NCBI RefSeq assembly: GCF_910594005.1
Contig: NC_057819.1
Span: 123,043,669 to 123,107,668, forward strand
Direction: 5' to 3'
DNA length: 64,000 bases
Origin: Cervus elaphus
Lineage: Eukaryota > Chordata > Mammalia > Artiodactyla > Cervidae
Shown here: piece by piece, positions 9,838 to 20,807 of the stretch
Position numbering within the stretch: the stretch's first letter is position 1
Layout: the number at the start of each line of letters is the position of its first letter
Notes under the pieces: generated by a model
What the model saw: only the letters and a program-made list of their open reading frames with translations
Databases searched by the model: none
What the model was told of the DNA's origin: nothing
Position numbers and translations under genes: made by a program

Positions 9838-11076
9838 GTAAGCACAGCCGGGTGGTTGAGATAATTCATGTATTTCACAAGTCATTTCATGTTTAGTTTT
9901 GTTTTCTGAAATTCAAGTATTTCTTTCAATATTTCCAGGGTTCTGTTCTTCTCCTGGCATTTCCTTCCTGAAGTCTCAAGGTTTCTTATTTGTGTTTCTG
10001 CTTGCTTCCTTTTCTTTTCTCCACACATCACATTTGTGGCATGCTGGCATGGTGTGAGAGCATGGGGTGACCCTGAGTCCCTTCCTTTGACTAATGGAGC
10101 CTTTTGTCTCCTGCAGATCATGTTCGAGACTTTCAACACTCCTGCCATGTATGTGGCCATCCAGGCTGTGCTGTCTCTGTACGCCTCTGGCCGCACCACT
10201 GGTATTGTCATGGACTCTGGGGACGGGGTCACCCACACTGTGCCCATCTACGAGGGGTACGCCCTCCCCCACGCCATCCTGCGTCTGGACCTGGCTGGCC
10301 GGGACCTGACAGACTACCTCATGAAGATCCTCACGGAACGTGGTTACAGCTTTACCACCACAGCCGAGCGGGAAATTGTGCGTGACATCAAGGAGAAGCT
10401 CTGCTACGTCGCCCTGGACTTCGAGCAGGAGATGGCTACTGCTGCATCCTCCTCCTCCTTGGAGAAGAGCTATGAGCTGCCTGATGGTCAGGTGATCACT
10501 ATTGGCAACGAGCGGTTCCGGTGTCCCGAGGCGCTCTTCCAGCCCTCCTTCCTGGGTAGGTGTCCGGTGGGCAGCATGACTGACCTCCCTTTGAAGCTGT
10601 CGCGGGTCAAGGTGCTTTTCACCTTGAAAGTGCGATCTCTGAGGGTGAGCTTTGTCTCTTAGGTATGGAGTCCTGTGGCATCCACGAGACCACCTTCAAC
10701 TCCATCATGAAGTGTGACGTGGACATCCGAAAGGACCTGTATGCCAACACGGTGCTGTCTGGTGGGACCACCATGTACCCTGGCATCGCCGACAGGATGC
10801 AGAAAGAGATCACTGCGCTGGCTCCGAGCACAATGAAGATCAAGGTGAGACAGAGGCGACTGTGGCCTTGGGCCCAGGGGCCTTGCAGGTAAGATGGTGC
10901 CACCAACTGAAACCCCATTGTTGTCATTTCAGATCATTGCTCCTCCTGAGCGCAAGTACTCGGTGTGGATCGGAGGCTCCATCCTGGCCTCCCTGTCCAC
11001 CTTCCAGCAGATGTGGATCAGCAAGCAGGAGTACGACGAGTCTGGCCCCTCCATTGTCCACCGCAAATGCTTCTAA
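9475..11076 (+). CDS. ACTG1: cytoplasmic gamma-actin, spliced coding region
   Basis: Coding exons are 9475-9837, 10117-10555, 10663-10844 and 10933-11076, giving 375 residues plus stop, the exact length of a mammalian cytoplasmic actin. The N-terminus [20 protein letters not shown], with three glutamates and Ile at position 10, separates gamma-actin from beta-actin (three aspartates). The nucleotide-binding [10 protein letters not shown] loop is visible near residues 11-20 and the protein ends in VHRKCF. Introns after codon 121, within codon 267 and after codon 327 sit at the positions shared by vertebrate cytoplasmic actins, but the intron normally found between codons 41 and 42 is absent. 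The protein polymerises into filaments of the cytoskeleton and adherens junctions. Presence of introns and an intact frame rules out a processed pseudogene. Confidence 0.97.
9838..10116 (+). other. ACTG1: ACTG1 intron after codon 121
   Basis: A GT-AG intron, AT-rich compared with the flanking exons, ending in TCTCCTGCAG. It encloses the poison-exon candidate at 9939-9980. Confidence 0.9.
9939..9980 (+). other. ACTG1: candidate alternative (poison) exon
   Basis: A 42-base segment is bounded by a pyrimidine-rich acceptor ending TTTCCAG and a donor AAG|GTTTCT. Joined after codon 121 it reads ten codons and then TGA in frame (9969-9971). A regulated, frame-terminating exon called 3a has been reported in this intron of mouse and human ACTG1; this segment fits that description. 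Confidence 0.7.
10117..10555 (+). CDS. ACTG1: ACTG1 coding exon B (codons 122-267, partial last codon)
   Basis: Acceptor CTCCTGCAG, donor CTGG|GTAGG. It encodes the segment from [13 protein letters not shown] through the phosphate-binding [11 protein letters not shown] loop to QPSFLG. The length of 439 bases equals the homologous exon of vertebrate cytoplasmic actins. Confidence 0.95.
10663..10844 (+). CDS. ACTG1: ACTG1 coding exon C
   Basis: Acceptor CTCTTAG, donor CAAG|GTGAGA. It encodes [13 protein letters not shown] through PSTMKIK (182 bases). Confidence 0.95.
10933..11076 (+). CDS. ACTG1: ACTG1 last coding exon
   Basis: Acceptor TTTCAG. It encodes [15 protein letters not shown] to the terminal VHRKCF and a TAA stop at 11074-11076. 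Confidence 0.95.
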   Translation: MIAPPERKYSVWIGGSILASLSTFQQMWISKQEYDESGPSIVHRKCF

Positions 11077-11810
11077 ACGGACTGCGAGCAGATGCGTAGC
11101 ATTTGCTGCATGAGTTAATTCAGAAGTATAAATTTGCCCTGGCAAATGTATACACCTCATGCTAGCCTCATGAAACTGGAATAAGCCTTTGAAAAGAAAT
11201 TTGTCCTTGAAGCTTGTATCTGATATCAGCACTGGATTGTAGAACTTGTTGCTGATTTTGACCTTGTATTCAAGTTAACTTTACCTTGGTATATGTTTAA
11301 TACCCTGTGCATATCTTTGATTTTAACCCCTAGTTACATGCGGCTCTCTCATCTCTGTAGCTGAGGTGAGAATGTTTATGGAAGAGAAATCCAATGGCTT
11401 GATTAGGATCTGGGAGACTGCGAGTCTCTGTCTGTGCAGGGTATTAATGTGTCAGAGCTGCCTATTCCAGGATTTCTCTAGAGGCTGGCAAGAGTCCTGA
11501 AACAGTTGTCATTTCTGTCTTGGCCGGTCTTAAATGGGGTTGGGAAGGTCCAAGCCTTAGGACCTGCTTTTCCTTTCTTACTGAAGATTTCCCACCAGAA
11601 TACCGTGGGCTGTTACTTGCCTTGAGTTGGAAACAGTTTGCATTCACACCTGTAAATTTATTCATCCTTTTAATTTATGTAAGGTTTTTGTACGCAATTC
11701 TCAATTCTTTTAAGAGATGACAACAGACTTTGATTTTCTACTGTCATGTGAGAACATTAGGCCCCAGCAACGCGTCATTGTGAGGAAATAAAAAGTGCTG
11801 CAGTAAACTG
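11077..11810 (+). other. ACTG1: ACTG1 3' UTR
   Basis: About 0.73 kb from the stop codon to the predicted cleavage site downstream of AATAAA. It is AT-richer than the coding part and free of interspersed repeats. Confidence 0.85.
11787..11792 (+). terminator. ACTG1: ACTG1 polyadenylation signal
   Basis: AATAAA in the context GAGGAAATAAAAAGTGC, followed by a GT-rich stretch (GATCGGTGCCTTCTGTTTG). Cleavage is expected near 11805-11812. Confidence 0.85.
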
Positions 11811-13356
11811 ATCGGTGCCTTCTGTTTGAGTGGGAAGTGCTGGGTTGTGTGGGGTATGACCACCTCAAGCTCAAATTGGGCAACAAAAACTGGTTTCTCC
11901 CAAACGAGAGGTGAACAGGGGTCCTAGTGAGCATCTAGAGCTTGGGTGGGACTGTCCCCCAAGGGGGCAGGGAGGAGGGCATCTTGATGTCTTGGGTATG
12001 AAGTTGTGCTGCCATAGAAGCATGAAGGGTGTGGCTTTCTCAGCACACAAGTAGTGGTGGGGTGGTGGTGCACTCTGGTCAGTGAAGCAACCATGGGTTT
12101 GATTAGAGCATGATTGCTGAGCTGTGGAATCTTCAATCTGCTGCTAAGGGTCACCTGGTGGGGTGAACTTGACTCACAGGCTCTAGACTCCTTGACTTAA
12201 TGCCCCAAGGCTTTTCCTAAGGGCAGGCAGAGTCTTCCACAGCTATTTCAGATTTTCAAGCTTGGTAGGTTGGGTCAGACCTAAACTCATTAGATTGAAA
12301 AGGCTTTAAGGGTTTGGAAGACCATGATTTACAGATCTGGAGATTTCATGCCTTGGCTGTTGGGAAGCAAGTTTCACCTGCGGGGGCTGGTAGTACTTTC
12401 TAGCTTAACCTAGTAGTTGGGGAGGGGCTTCCAGGTCCGGGGAAGGAGGGAGGGAGGCCTTGTTAGACTGGGTCAGGAGCAAGGGGCCCTAAGAACAAAT
12501 GACTGAAGAAGATGGGGAGTCTTTTTGGGGAACAAAATAGGGACCCTGCCAAGCCCAGACCTCCAGTGCTTTTCTCCTGTCCGCTTGCTCACAGCAGCCC
12601 TGTGACCACTCATGGAACAGAGTGATGGGTCAGAAATTACTTCTTTTGCCCTGGGCAGCATTCCATTGTCAGAACAAGAAAATCTGATCTGAAGCCTGAT
12701 TGGATTCAGGAACAGGATAGACCGGACTCAGGTGAGGGCAGAGGGGAGAGAACACCTTTAGAAACAGAGGAGAAAGGTGGCTGCCTGGGTGACCACAATC
12801 CTAGCTCCATAAACCCTTCCTTGCATTGGGCCCAGTGATCATGGCCCTCTACTCTGGGTCATTGTCCCCTCTGCAAACTGGAGAACAGTGCCTGCTCCAC
12901 GTGGAGGCCAGCCACCATCCCCATATGTGGAAGGGGCACATGTCAGCCTTCTCTTCTGCTCTTGAGGGGTATAGCAAGATTCCTGCAGCACAGAAGACAC
13001 TGGCCTTTCTTTGTGGCATTCTGGGGACAGTTACCGGATGTCAAACACAATCACTGTACCCACTGGAGGAAGGAGCATGGCGGGGAAGCCTGGCCTCCGG
13101 CACTGTTGTCTGGCCGGACCTGTTGGAGAGCTCAGCACGGTGCCATCTGTGAAAGGAGTCTTCATGCCAGAGGGAGGCCCTCCTCCAGCCTCTGGAAAAT
13201 CTCACCTTTGTCAGCTCTGCCTACAGAGTACAGCAAAATGCTACGCTTTGCACGGGAGAGGAAGCTGGAGGAAAAGATCGACTAGTCACTATGACTTTCG
13301 ACACAATTTGCTCAAACGAAAGCAAAGGTGGATAGCTCTGCTCACTTCTGTCTCTG
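11811..13356. other. intergenic, no gene recognised
   Basis: Unique sequence downstream of ACTG1. A short frame near 13225-13285 ends in an Arg/Lys/Glu-rich peptide, but no splice context or homology is visible. Confidence 0.5.
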
Positions 13357-13528
13357 TCTCTTTTTGGCTGCATAAGGTTTTAGTTGTGTCACATGGGCTT
13401 CTCTAGTTGTGGTGCATGGTATTAGTTACCCCTTGGCATGTGGGATCTTAGTTCCCTGGCCAGGGATTGAACCCACGTCCCTGCACTGGGAGGCAGATTC
13501 TTAACCACTGGACTGCCAGGGAAGTCCC
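13357..13528 (-). mobile_element. CHR-type tRNA-Glu SINE
   Basis: The minus-strand head GGGACTTCCCTGGCAGTCCA is at the right end. The body has B-box-like GGTTCAATCCCTGG and the CCACATGCC motif of the CHR family. Confidence 0.85.
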
Positions 13529-13654
13529 AGTTCTGCCCACTTCTACAGAAAAAAAAGGAGCTCTTCAAGGGAGAACATCATTAACAAAGCCAGCAGGCAC
13601 TTAGGACGCAGCATCTTTGAAGTGGAAAACAGGATAAATCTGCAGACCACAGAT

Positions 13655-13780
13655 CTACAGGCCAATAGAGGGGATGTGGGTTTGATCTCCGGTCTGGGAA
13701 CTAAGGTCCTACATGCCACGAAGCTACTGAACCTGGAAACCACAGCTGAGACCTGATGCAGCCAAATAAATATTTAAAAA
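13655..13780 (+). mobile_element. CHR-type SINE fragment
   Basis: GGGTTTGATCTCCGGTCTGG, CTACATGCCACGAAGC and a GCAGCCAAATAAATA tail identify the 3' two thirds of a tRNA-Glu SINE. Confidence 0.7.
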
Positions 13781-13803
13781 TGCATAAAGGCTAATTAAAA
13801 AAC

Positions 13804-13837
13804 TATATATATATACATACATATGTATATATATATC
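13804..13837. repeat. TA/CATA-rich simple repeat
   Basis: TATATATATACATACATATGTATATATATAT, a short alternating tract. Confidence 0.8.
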
Positions 13838-14939
13838 CATACCACGGAAGGACCACAGATGAGAGAAAAGCATTCAGATGGGCCACTTAGGGAAGGAAAG
13901 AAAACCTCAAAAACTGATGTCTTAATGCCAATTAGCTTAATGAATGGAAGCTTCTGGAAGGGCTGCCTCAGAGAAACACATGTCCTGGGGAAATCTGTGA
14001 GCTGAACCTTTGAGAGGCTCTTCTTCCCCAGGACCCCTGGTGTCCTGATGCTGAGACAGGTGGAGGACACTGAGTGACTCAGGAGCTTCGTGGGTGCCCA
14101 GCGTTCCTGCAGTGTGAGGAGCCCATCCACGTACCTGGTGGACGGTCAGTGATGACACCAACTCAAAATTAGCATACCCTGGCAAGAGGTGGATGTTGTG
14201 TTTGTTGGATGCAATCAAGTTCAAGGCCTTTTTATCATGAATGGTAAATATTTGAGTAGAGAACAGAAAGTGTTTCAAGGAGGGAGTTGCAAGGATTCAC
14301 ACTGGAAAGACTAGTCTCTGATGACTTAGAGACTGTGGCCTCCCAGGACCCTTTTCTGGTTAGAGGCACCAAACTTCAGCCCTGGAGAGCTCTCCATGGG
14401 GTGTTCCTCCCGAGAGGCATGTGAGCCACCCCGGCTAGGGCTGCCTGCTGCACACACAGCCCCCGGGGGCCACACAGCCCCTCACAGCTATGCTGGTCCG
14501 CAGACTCCACCCCCAACGGCCAGTGGCCATTCAGATTTTTTTCATGATGGAAGTTCCCTTTCCTCTTTCAGCTTCTTTCTGAGGCCTTAAGGGGTGCCCT
14601 CCAGGGGGACCTGTCTTAGTGCAGGGTTCAGAGGCTGCCCCTCTCTGGGGGCTGTTCCACTTCCTACCCCATTGATGGTGAGTTTGACCCTGGACACATT
14701 TTTAGACAATGAAATACACAGAATCGCTGGTTATGCAGAATAATGAAGCCTCAGCTGTCTGATACAGCATCACCGTATATACGAGTGGCTACCCCTAGAG
14801 TTGTGCAGTGCATGACCTGTGTACCATGATATCCCTGCACAGCCCTGCCCCACCCCTTGTACACCCATCCTACCACTTCAGTGCCTATGTTATCTGTCTC
14901 CCTCACTGGTCTGTGAGGTGTTTTTGTTTTTAAATGATG
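13838..14939. other. intergenic, no gene recognised
   Basis: Mixed unique sequence. The right end (14,900-14,940) already looks like repeat-derived, AT-rich DNA. No exon seen. Confidence 0.4.
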
Positions 14940-15625
14940 GTAAATATACACCGTATATAAAATTTATCCTTTTTTACAATAGCGTTAAAAAGAATAAAAT
15001 ACTTAGGAATTGATTTCCCCAAGGAGATGAAAGATATATCCAATGAAAGCTACTAAACATTGCTTAAAGAAATGAAAGAAGACACAAATACATCCCATGT
15101 TCATGGATTGGAAGACAACATTGTTAAAATGTCAATATTACCCAAAGCAATCTATAGATTCAATGCAATTCCTACCAAATGCCCAATGATATTTTTTTTT
15201 CAGAAATAGAAAAATCCATCCTAAAATTAACACAGAATCTCAAGCACCCTGCATAGCCAAAACAATCCTGAAAAAGCACAAAGCTGGAGGATGAACACTT
15301 CCTGGTTTCAAAACTTAACTACAAAGCGCAAGTAATCAAAACAGTGTGGTTGGTCCTGGTATAAAGACAGACATAAACCAATGGAAAGAGCCCAGAAATA
15401 TATCCTCCCATATATGGCCAAATGATTTTCGACAGGGTTGCTAAGACCGTTCAATAGAGAAAGTATATTCCTTTGAACAAATGGTGCTGTGAAAACAGGA
15501 TCTTCACATGCAACAGAATGAAGTTGGACCCTTACCTCACACCGTATACAAAGACTAACTCAAAATGGATTAAGGACCAACATGTAAAACCTAAAACTAC
15601 ACAACTCTTAGAAGAGAACAGGACA
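14940..15625 (+). mobile_element. L1 ORF2 3' fragment
   Basis: The DNA matches the end of mammalian L1 ORF2 in the plus direction: ATCTATAGATTCAATGCAAT, GCCCAGAAATAT and GGATTAAGGACC are characteristic. It is full of stops and indels. It is interrupted at 15625 by the insert at 15626-15850 and resumes at 15862. Confidence 0.8.
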
Positions 15626-15850
15626 CATATGTGAAACAGATCATCAGCTCAGGGTGAGACAGGGTACTCAGGACTGGTGCACTGGGATGACCCTGAAGGA
15701 TGGGATGGGGAGCAAGGTAGGAGGGGGTCTCAAGATGGGGAACACATGTACATCCATGGCTGATTCATGTCCATGTATGGCAAAAACCACTCTACAATAC
15801 TGTAAAGTAATTAGCCTCCAATTAAAATAAATTAATTAATTTTAAAAAAA
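15626..15850 (+). mobile_element. 5'-truncated L1-type 3' end inserted in older L1
   Basis: The segment ends in AATTAATTTTAAAAAAA. It is flanked by an 11-base target duplication AGAACAGGACA (15615-15625 and 15851-15861). Phrases such as GGGGAACACATGTACATCC and TGTATGGCAAAAACCA resemble the bovine L1 3' UTR. The insertion mechanism is clear; the family name is less so. Confidence 0.7.
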
Positions 15851-15861
15851 AGAACAGGACA

Positions 15862-15905
15862 AAAGCTTCATGACACTGGATTTGGTGTGCACACGTAATA
15901 TATAT
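15862..15905 (+). mobile_element. L1 fragment resumed after nested insertion
   Basis: AAAGCTTCATGACACTGGATTTGG continues the L1 text broken off at 15625. Confidence 0.65.
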
Positions 15906-16050
15906 AAAACCATCTGTATCTATATTAAGTTAAGCATGAGTTCCTACTGATGTCTCCAACTCTAATCATTACCATTGAATCAGTCTGCTCTTCTGCCTTC
16001 ATTTATGTGTAAACTCTCACTCTATCAATGAGAAACATAGATCCCAGCAT

Positions 16051-16277
16051 TCATCAGGTTGTGCTGTGCTGTGCCTGGTCACTCAGTCATGTCCAACTCT
16101 TTGTGACCCCATGGACCATAGCCCGCCAGGCTCCTCTGTCCAGGGGTTTCTCCAAACAAGAATACTGGAGTGGGTTGCCACGCCCTCCTCCAGGGATCTT
16201 CCCAACCCAGGGATCAAATCCAGGTCTCCCGAATTGCAGATGGATTCTTTACCAGCTGAGCTACCAGGGAAGTCCCA
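16051..16277 (-). mobile_element. Bov-tA SINE
   Basis: Complete minus-strand copy, flanked by target duplication TCCCAGCAT (16042-16050, repeated at 16273-16281). Confidence 0.9.
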
Positions 16278-16426
16278 GCATCCACCATACATTCATTTAA
16301 CCATCAATTCCAGTGTATATGTACAGGCAGAAAGGAGATATTGCAGGTCCAGGCCACCAAATAAAGCGAATATTGCAATAAAGTCAGTCACATGAATTTT
16401 TTTCTTTCCTGGTGCATATAACAGTT

Positions 16427-16590
16427 GCAATGCAGGAGACCCGGGTTCGATTCCTGGGTTGGGAAGATCCCCTGGAGAAGGAAATGGCAGTCCACTCCAG
16501 TATTCTTGCTTGGAAAATCCCACGGACAGAGGAGCCTGGCAGGCTACAGTCCACGGGGTCACAAGGGTGACTTAGTGACTAAACCACCAC
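16427..16590 (+). mobile_element. Bov-tA SINE, well preserved
   Basis: BovA body with a truncated tRNA head, flanked by a perfect 12-base target duplication CATATAACAGTT (16415-16426 and 16591-16602). The intact duplication suggests a relatively young insertion. Confidence 0.9.
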
Positions 16591-16609
16591 CATATAACAG
16601 TTATGTTTA

Positions 16610-16735
16610 GGACCTCCCTAGCAGTCCAGTAGTTAAGACTTTGCCTTCCAATGCAGGGGTACATGTTCAATCCCTTGTCAGAGAGCTAAGATCCCACATG
16701 CCTCATGGCCAAAAAACCAAAACATAAAACAGAAG
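16610..16735 (+). mobile_element. CHR-type tRNA-Glu SINE
   Basis: GGACCTCCCTAGCAGTCCAG head, CCAATGCAGGGG, TAAGATCCCACATGCC and an A-rich tail. Confidence 0.85.
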
Positions 16736-16837
16736 CAGTATTGTAACAAATTCAATAAAGACTTGAACAATGGTCCACATCAAAAAAATCTTTAAAAACA
16801 TGTTTACATTATACTGTAGTTATTAAGTGTGAGATAT

Positions 16838-17019
16838 GTTAGTCACCTAGTCTTGTCCAACTCTGCCCACCAGACTCCTCTGTCCATGGAATTCTCCATG
16901 CAAGTATACTGGAGTGGGTAGTCATTCCCATCTCCAGGGGATCTTCCCAACCCAGAGATTGAACCCAGGTCTCCTGCACTGGAAGCAGATTCTTTACCAT
17001 CTGAGCCACCAGGGAAGCC
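16838..17019 (-). mobile_element. Bov-tA SINE
   Basis: Minus-strand copy with head GGCTTCCCTGGTGGCTCAGA at the right end and BovA tail motifs at the left. Confidence 0.85.
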
Positions 17020-17628
17020 TCAAGTATGCAACAGCACTGTCTAAAAAAAAGAAAAAAATGTATGTACCTTAATTAAAATACTTTATTGCTAAAAAATGCT
17101 ATCATCTGAGCCGTTAGTGAGTTGTAGTAGATCACAAGATCACAGGTCACCGTAACACAAGTGTCACACATATGATCAAAGATCACAGGTCACTGTAACA
17201 CATATGATAATAACGAAAAACTTTGAAATATCGTTAGAATTACCAAAATATGACACAGAGACGTGAAGGGAGCAAATGCTGTTGGGAAAGTGGAGCCGAC
17301 AGACTTGCTCAAGGTAGAATTGCCACAAACCTTTGATTTCTAAAAAATGTGCAATAAACTGAAGCTCAAAAAAATAGGTCTTGCTGTACAGAGTTTCAGA
17401 ATTAACCAGTACCAGCACGAAACGACTTTACCAACTACAGTATGGGGCTATGTACTGTACTGTTCTTTTGTCTTTAGTCTTAGGGATCCTCCCATTCCCA
17501 AAGTTACTTAGGTCAGTAACCTTTCCTCCACCCGCTTTAGTCAGGCGGTTTCATTCATTTGTAGTAGTTACCTTCTTTTGCCACATTCTGCCTTCCTTCC
17601 TCGGGTCCCTTGATTTCCAAAATGTTTT
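17020..17628. other. AT-rich intergenic stretch
   Basis: Contains two near-identical short segments with AGATCACAGGTCAC (around 17138 and 17179), probably part of a decayed repeat. No gene seen. Confidence 0.4.
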
Positions 17629-17992
17629 TTAAAAATAATTTTATTGATTTGCTTATTTATATATTTATCTTTGGCTGTGCTCGGTCTTCACTGCTGTGCC
17701 AGCTTTTCTCTAATTGTGGCCAGTGGGGCCACTCTCTGTTGCAAAGAACAGGCTTCTCATTGCAGTGGCTTCTCTTGTTGCCGAGTTCGGGCTTGAGGGC
17801 TTGAGGGCTTCAGTAGCTGTGGCCCATGGGCTCAGTAGTTGCAGCTCCCAGACTCTAGAGCACAGGCTCAACAGCTGTGGCTCAGGGGCTTAGTTGCTCC
17901 GAGGCATGTGGGATCTGCCTGGATCAGGGATTGAACCCGTGTCTCCTGCGTTGGCAGGTGGATTCTTTACCACTGAGCCACCAGGGAAGCCT
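17629..17992 (-). mobile_element. long CHR-type tRNA-Glu SINE
   Basis: Minus-strand head GGCTTCCCTGGTGGCTCAG at the right end, the long body with repeated GGGCTT units near 17795, and an A-rich tail on the left (TTTTATTGATTTGC on the plus strand). Confidence 0.8.
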
Positions 17993-18174
17993 TCCATTCC
18001 CCTATTGAAAGACATCTTGCTTGTTTCCAGATTTTGGTAATTATGAATAAAGCTGCTATAAACATTTTTTTGAAGATTTTTGTGTGGACATAAATTTTCA
18101 GATCCATTAGGCAAAAATCCTAGGAGTATAACTGCTGGATTATATGGTAAGATTGTGTTTATTTCTGTAAGAAA

Positions 18175-18497
18175 CGAAGTGAAATGAAGTGAAAGTTGCT
18201 CAGTCATGTCCAACTCTTTGCGACTCCATGGGCTATGCAGTCCATGGAATTCTCCAGGCCAGAATACTGAAGTGGGTAGCCTTTCCCTTCTCCAGGGGAT
18301 CTTCCCAACCCAGGGATCGATCCCAGGTCTCCTGCACTGCAGGCAAATTCTTTACCAGCTGAGCCACAAGGGAAGCCCAAGAATACTGGAGTGGGTAGCC
18401 TATCCCTTCTCTAGTGGATCTTCCTGATCCAGGAATCAAACCAGGGTCTCCTGCATTGCAGGCGGATTCTTTACCAACTGAGCTATCAGGGAAGTCC
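18175..18497 (-). mobile_element. Bov-tA SINE with duplicated segment
   Basis: One BovA body carries two tRNA-type heads in tandem (18369 and 18497). It is flanked by the target duplication CTGTAAGAAA (18165-18174 and 18498-18507). Confidence 0.9.
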
Positions 18498-18967
18498 CTG
18501 TAAGAAATGGCCAACTTGTTTTCCAAAGTGGCTGTACCATTCTGAATTTTCTGCTGGCAATGAAGGAGAATTTCTGTTGCTCCACATGCTCACCAGCATT
18601 TGGTGTTGTCAATGTTTTCAAATTTTAATCATTTGTTAGATGTTAGTGGTCTCATAATGTGGTCTTAATTTGCATTTTCCTAATAAATAATAATGTTGAG
18701 CATCTCTTTATGTGTTTATTGGTCTATTCTATGTCTTCTTTTCTGAGGTATATAGTCTATTCTTTTGCCCATTTTTATTGAGTTGTTGGTGTTTTTATTA
18801 TTATTGAGTGGTAAAGGTGCTTTGTCTATTTGGTCACTAATAATTTATCAGATGCATATGTTGCAAGTACTTTATCTCATTCTATAACTTGCTGTTTCAT
18901 TTTTTAACAGTGTACTTTGAAGAATAGAACATTCAAGTTTTGTTAACATCTTATTACTCATTTTTCC

Positions 18968-19087
18968 TTCTTCCTTTTTGGCTGCACTGTGTGACTTGCA
19001 GGATCTCAGTTCCCAACCAGGGATTGAACTCGGGCCATGGCAGTGAAAGCCCGGACTTATAACCACTAGGCCACCAGGGAGCTTCTA
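18968..19087 (-). mobile_element. CHR-type tRNA-Glu SINE
   Basis: Minus-strand head near 19085, B-box-like GTTCAATCCCTGG, and CTGCAAGTCACACAGTGC in the body. Confidence 0.8.
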
Positions 19088-19230
19088 CCAATTTTCCTTT
19101 TATCATTAGTGTTTTTTACATCCTACTGTAAGGCCATCAAGATTTTTTTCTACTTTTTTTTCCCCCAGAAGTGCTATGGTTCTAACTTTTACATTGAGAT
19201 GCATGATTCATTTAAAGTTGATTACGGTGT

Positions 19231-19352
19231 GGGAATTCCCTGGCAGTCCATTAGTGGGGACTCAGTGGTTTCACTGCCATGGTCTGAGGTTCCATCCCTG
19301 GTTCAGGGAACTAAGCTCCTGCAAGCCATGCTGCGGGGCAAAAAATAAAAAA
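19231..19352 (+). mobile_element. CHR-type tRNA-Glu SINE
   Basis: GGGAATTCCCTGGCAGTCCA head, GGTTCCATCCCTGGTTCAGG, and an A-rich tail. Confidence 0.85.
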
Positions 19353-20344
19353 TGTTGATCACTGGTGAATGACGTAAGGTAAGAGTTCATTTTTTCCCTC
19401 AGAGATATCCAGTTGTTCCAGCACCATTTGTTGAAAGGATTTTCCTTTCTTTATTAAATTGTCTTGATATGTGGCAGAAATCAACTGACTGTGTGGGTCT
19501 ACTTCTGACCTCTTTACCTTGTCCTGCTGACCTATATATACATCCTCCTCACAGCAAACTCTCTTGATTACTTCAGCTTTACATTGTCTTGAAATCAAGT
19601 GGCGTATGTCCTCGAACCTCGTTCTTTTTCCTTAAAATTGCTTTGGCTGCTCTAAGTTCTTTGCATTCCATATCCATTTTAGAATCAGGTTGTCATTTTC
19701 TATAAACAACAGCCTCCTGGGATTTTGATTAGGGCTGCATTAAATCTATAGTTCAGTTTGAAAAGAATCAACCATTTCACAATACTGAGTCTTCCAAATA
19801 ATGAATGTTTTCTTTCCCTCCGTCTATTTAGGTCTTCTTTCATTTCTCTCAGTAAGATTTTATAGTTTTCAGTTGACGGTTGTTACATGGCTCTAATTTA
19901 TTCTTAGGTATTTGATGTTCTGGGCTATACTTGTGAATGATCTGGTTCTTTTCACTTTCCAGTTGCTCACTGCTAGTGAGAGAAACAGTGACAAATGATT
20001 TTTGCATCTGGTCTGGCATCTTGAGATCTTGCTAATTCACTTGTCAATTCCAGAAGTAGGTGTTCTACACACATGACCAGATCCTGGTCATGAATAAGGA
20101 ACGCTTTATTTAATTTTTTTCTTTCAGATATGTTTGCTTTTAATGATTATTTTTGTCTGATTGTACTGGCTAGCATCTCCAGTATGATAATTCAAGACTG
20201 AAGAGGAGTGATAAGAATAGTTCCTTATCTTAGAGAGAAAGCTCTCAGTCTTTCGTCATTCAGTGTGGTCAGCTGTGGGTTCTTCATAGATACTCTTTAT
20301 CAGGTTCAGGAATTTCCCTTCTATTTTTATTTTGACTTGAGGCT

Positions 20345-20470
20345 GTTTTTTTTTTTTTTTTAGGCTGTACTGTGTGGCTTGTAGAGTCTTAGTTCCCCAA
20401 ATAGGGATCAAACCATGCCCTCTGTATTGAGAGCGTGAAATAGTAACCACTGGCTCACCAGGGAAGTCCC
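20345..20470 (-). mobile_element. CHR-type tRNA-Glu SINE
   Basis: GGGACTTCCCTGGTGAGCCA head on the minus strand at 20470. The A tail appears as a T run at 20347-20362. Confidence 0.85.
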
Positions 20471-20807
20471 ATGATTCTTTTTTTAAATCAGAAATGGGTG
20501 TTGCATTTTGTCAAATGATACTTCTGCCTCATTGAGAAGATCTTCTGTTTTTCCCCTTTATTCCGTTATCATGGTGACTTACAGTGATTGATTATTGAGT
20601 GTTAAACCAATCTTGTATTCCTGGGCATAAACCCCACTTTGTTGTGATTTTTCTGTATATTGTTGATTTAGTTTGCTAGTGTGTTAAGTGTTTCTGTATC
20701 TGTGTTTTTAAGTGATATTCATGTGTATGCAGTAATCTTTTCTTGTAGTATCTTTGTCAACTTTTGGTGTCAGGGTTTGTGATTTTTCTCTTTTTTTTTC
20801 TTGACCA

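Larger units (their letters stand above)
17993..20807 (-). mobile_element. old L1, antisense, broken by SINEs
   Basis: Plus-strand text such as GCCAACTTGTTTTCCAAAGT, TTTGCATTTTCCTAATAAAT and GTTCCAGCACCATTTGTTGA is the reverse complement of the L1 3' end and ORF2. Four SINEs (18175, 18968, 19231 and 20345) are inserted in it. No intact frame remains. Confidence 0.8.

Noticed and set aside
9475..11076. Beta-actin (ACTB)
   Set aside because: The first residues are Met plus three glutamates with Ile at position 10, the gamma-actin form. The neighbour is BAHCC1, as at the ACTG1 locus.
12826..13406. Possible exon or retrocopy near 13.2 kb
   Set aside because: Short open frames ending in a charged peptide, but no homology, poly(A) tail or splice sites that I can recognise.
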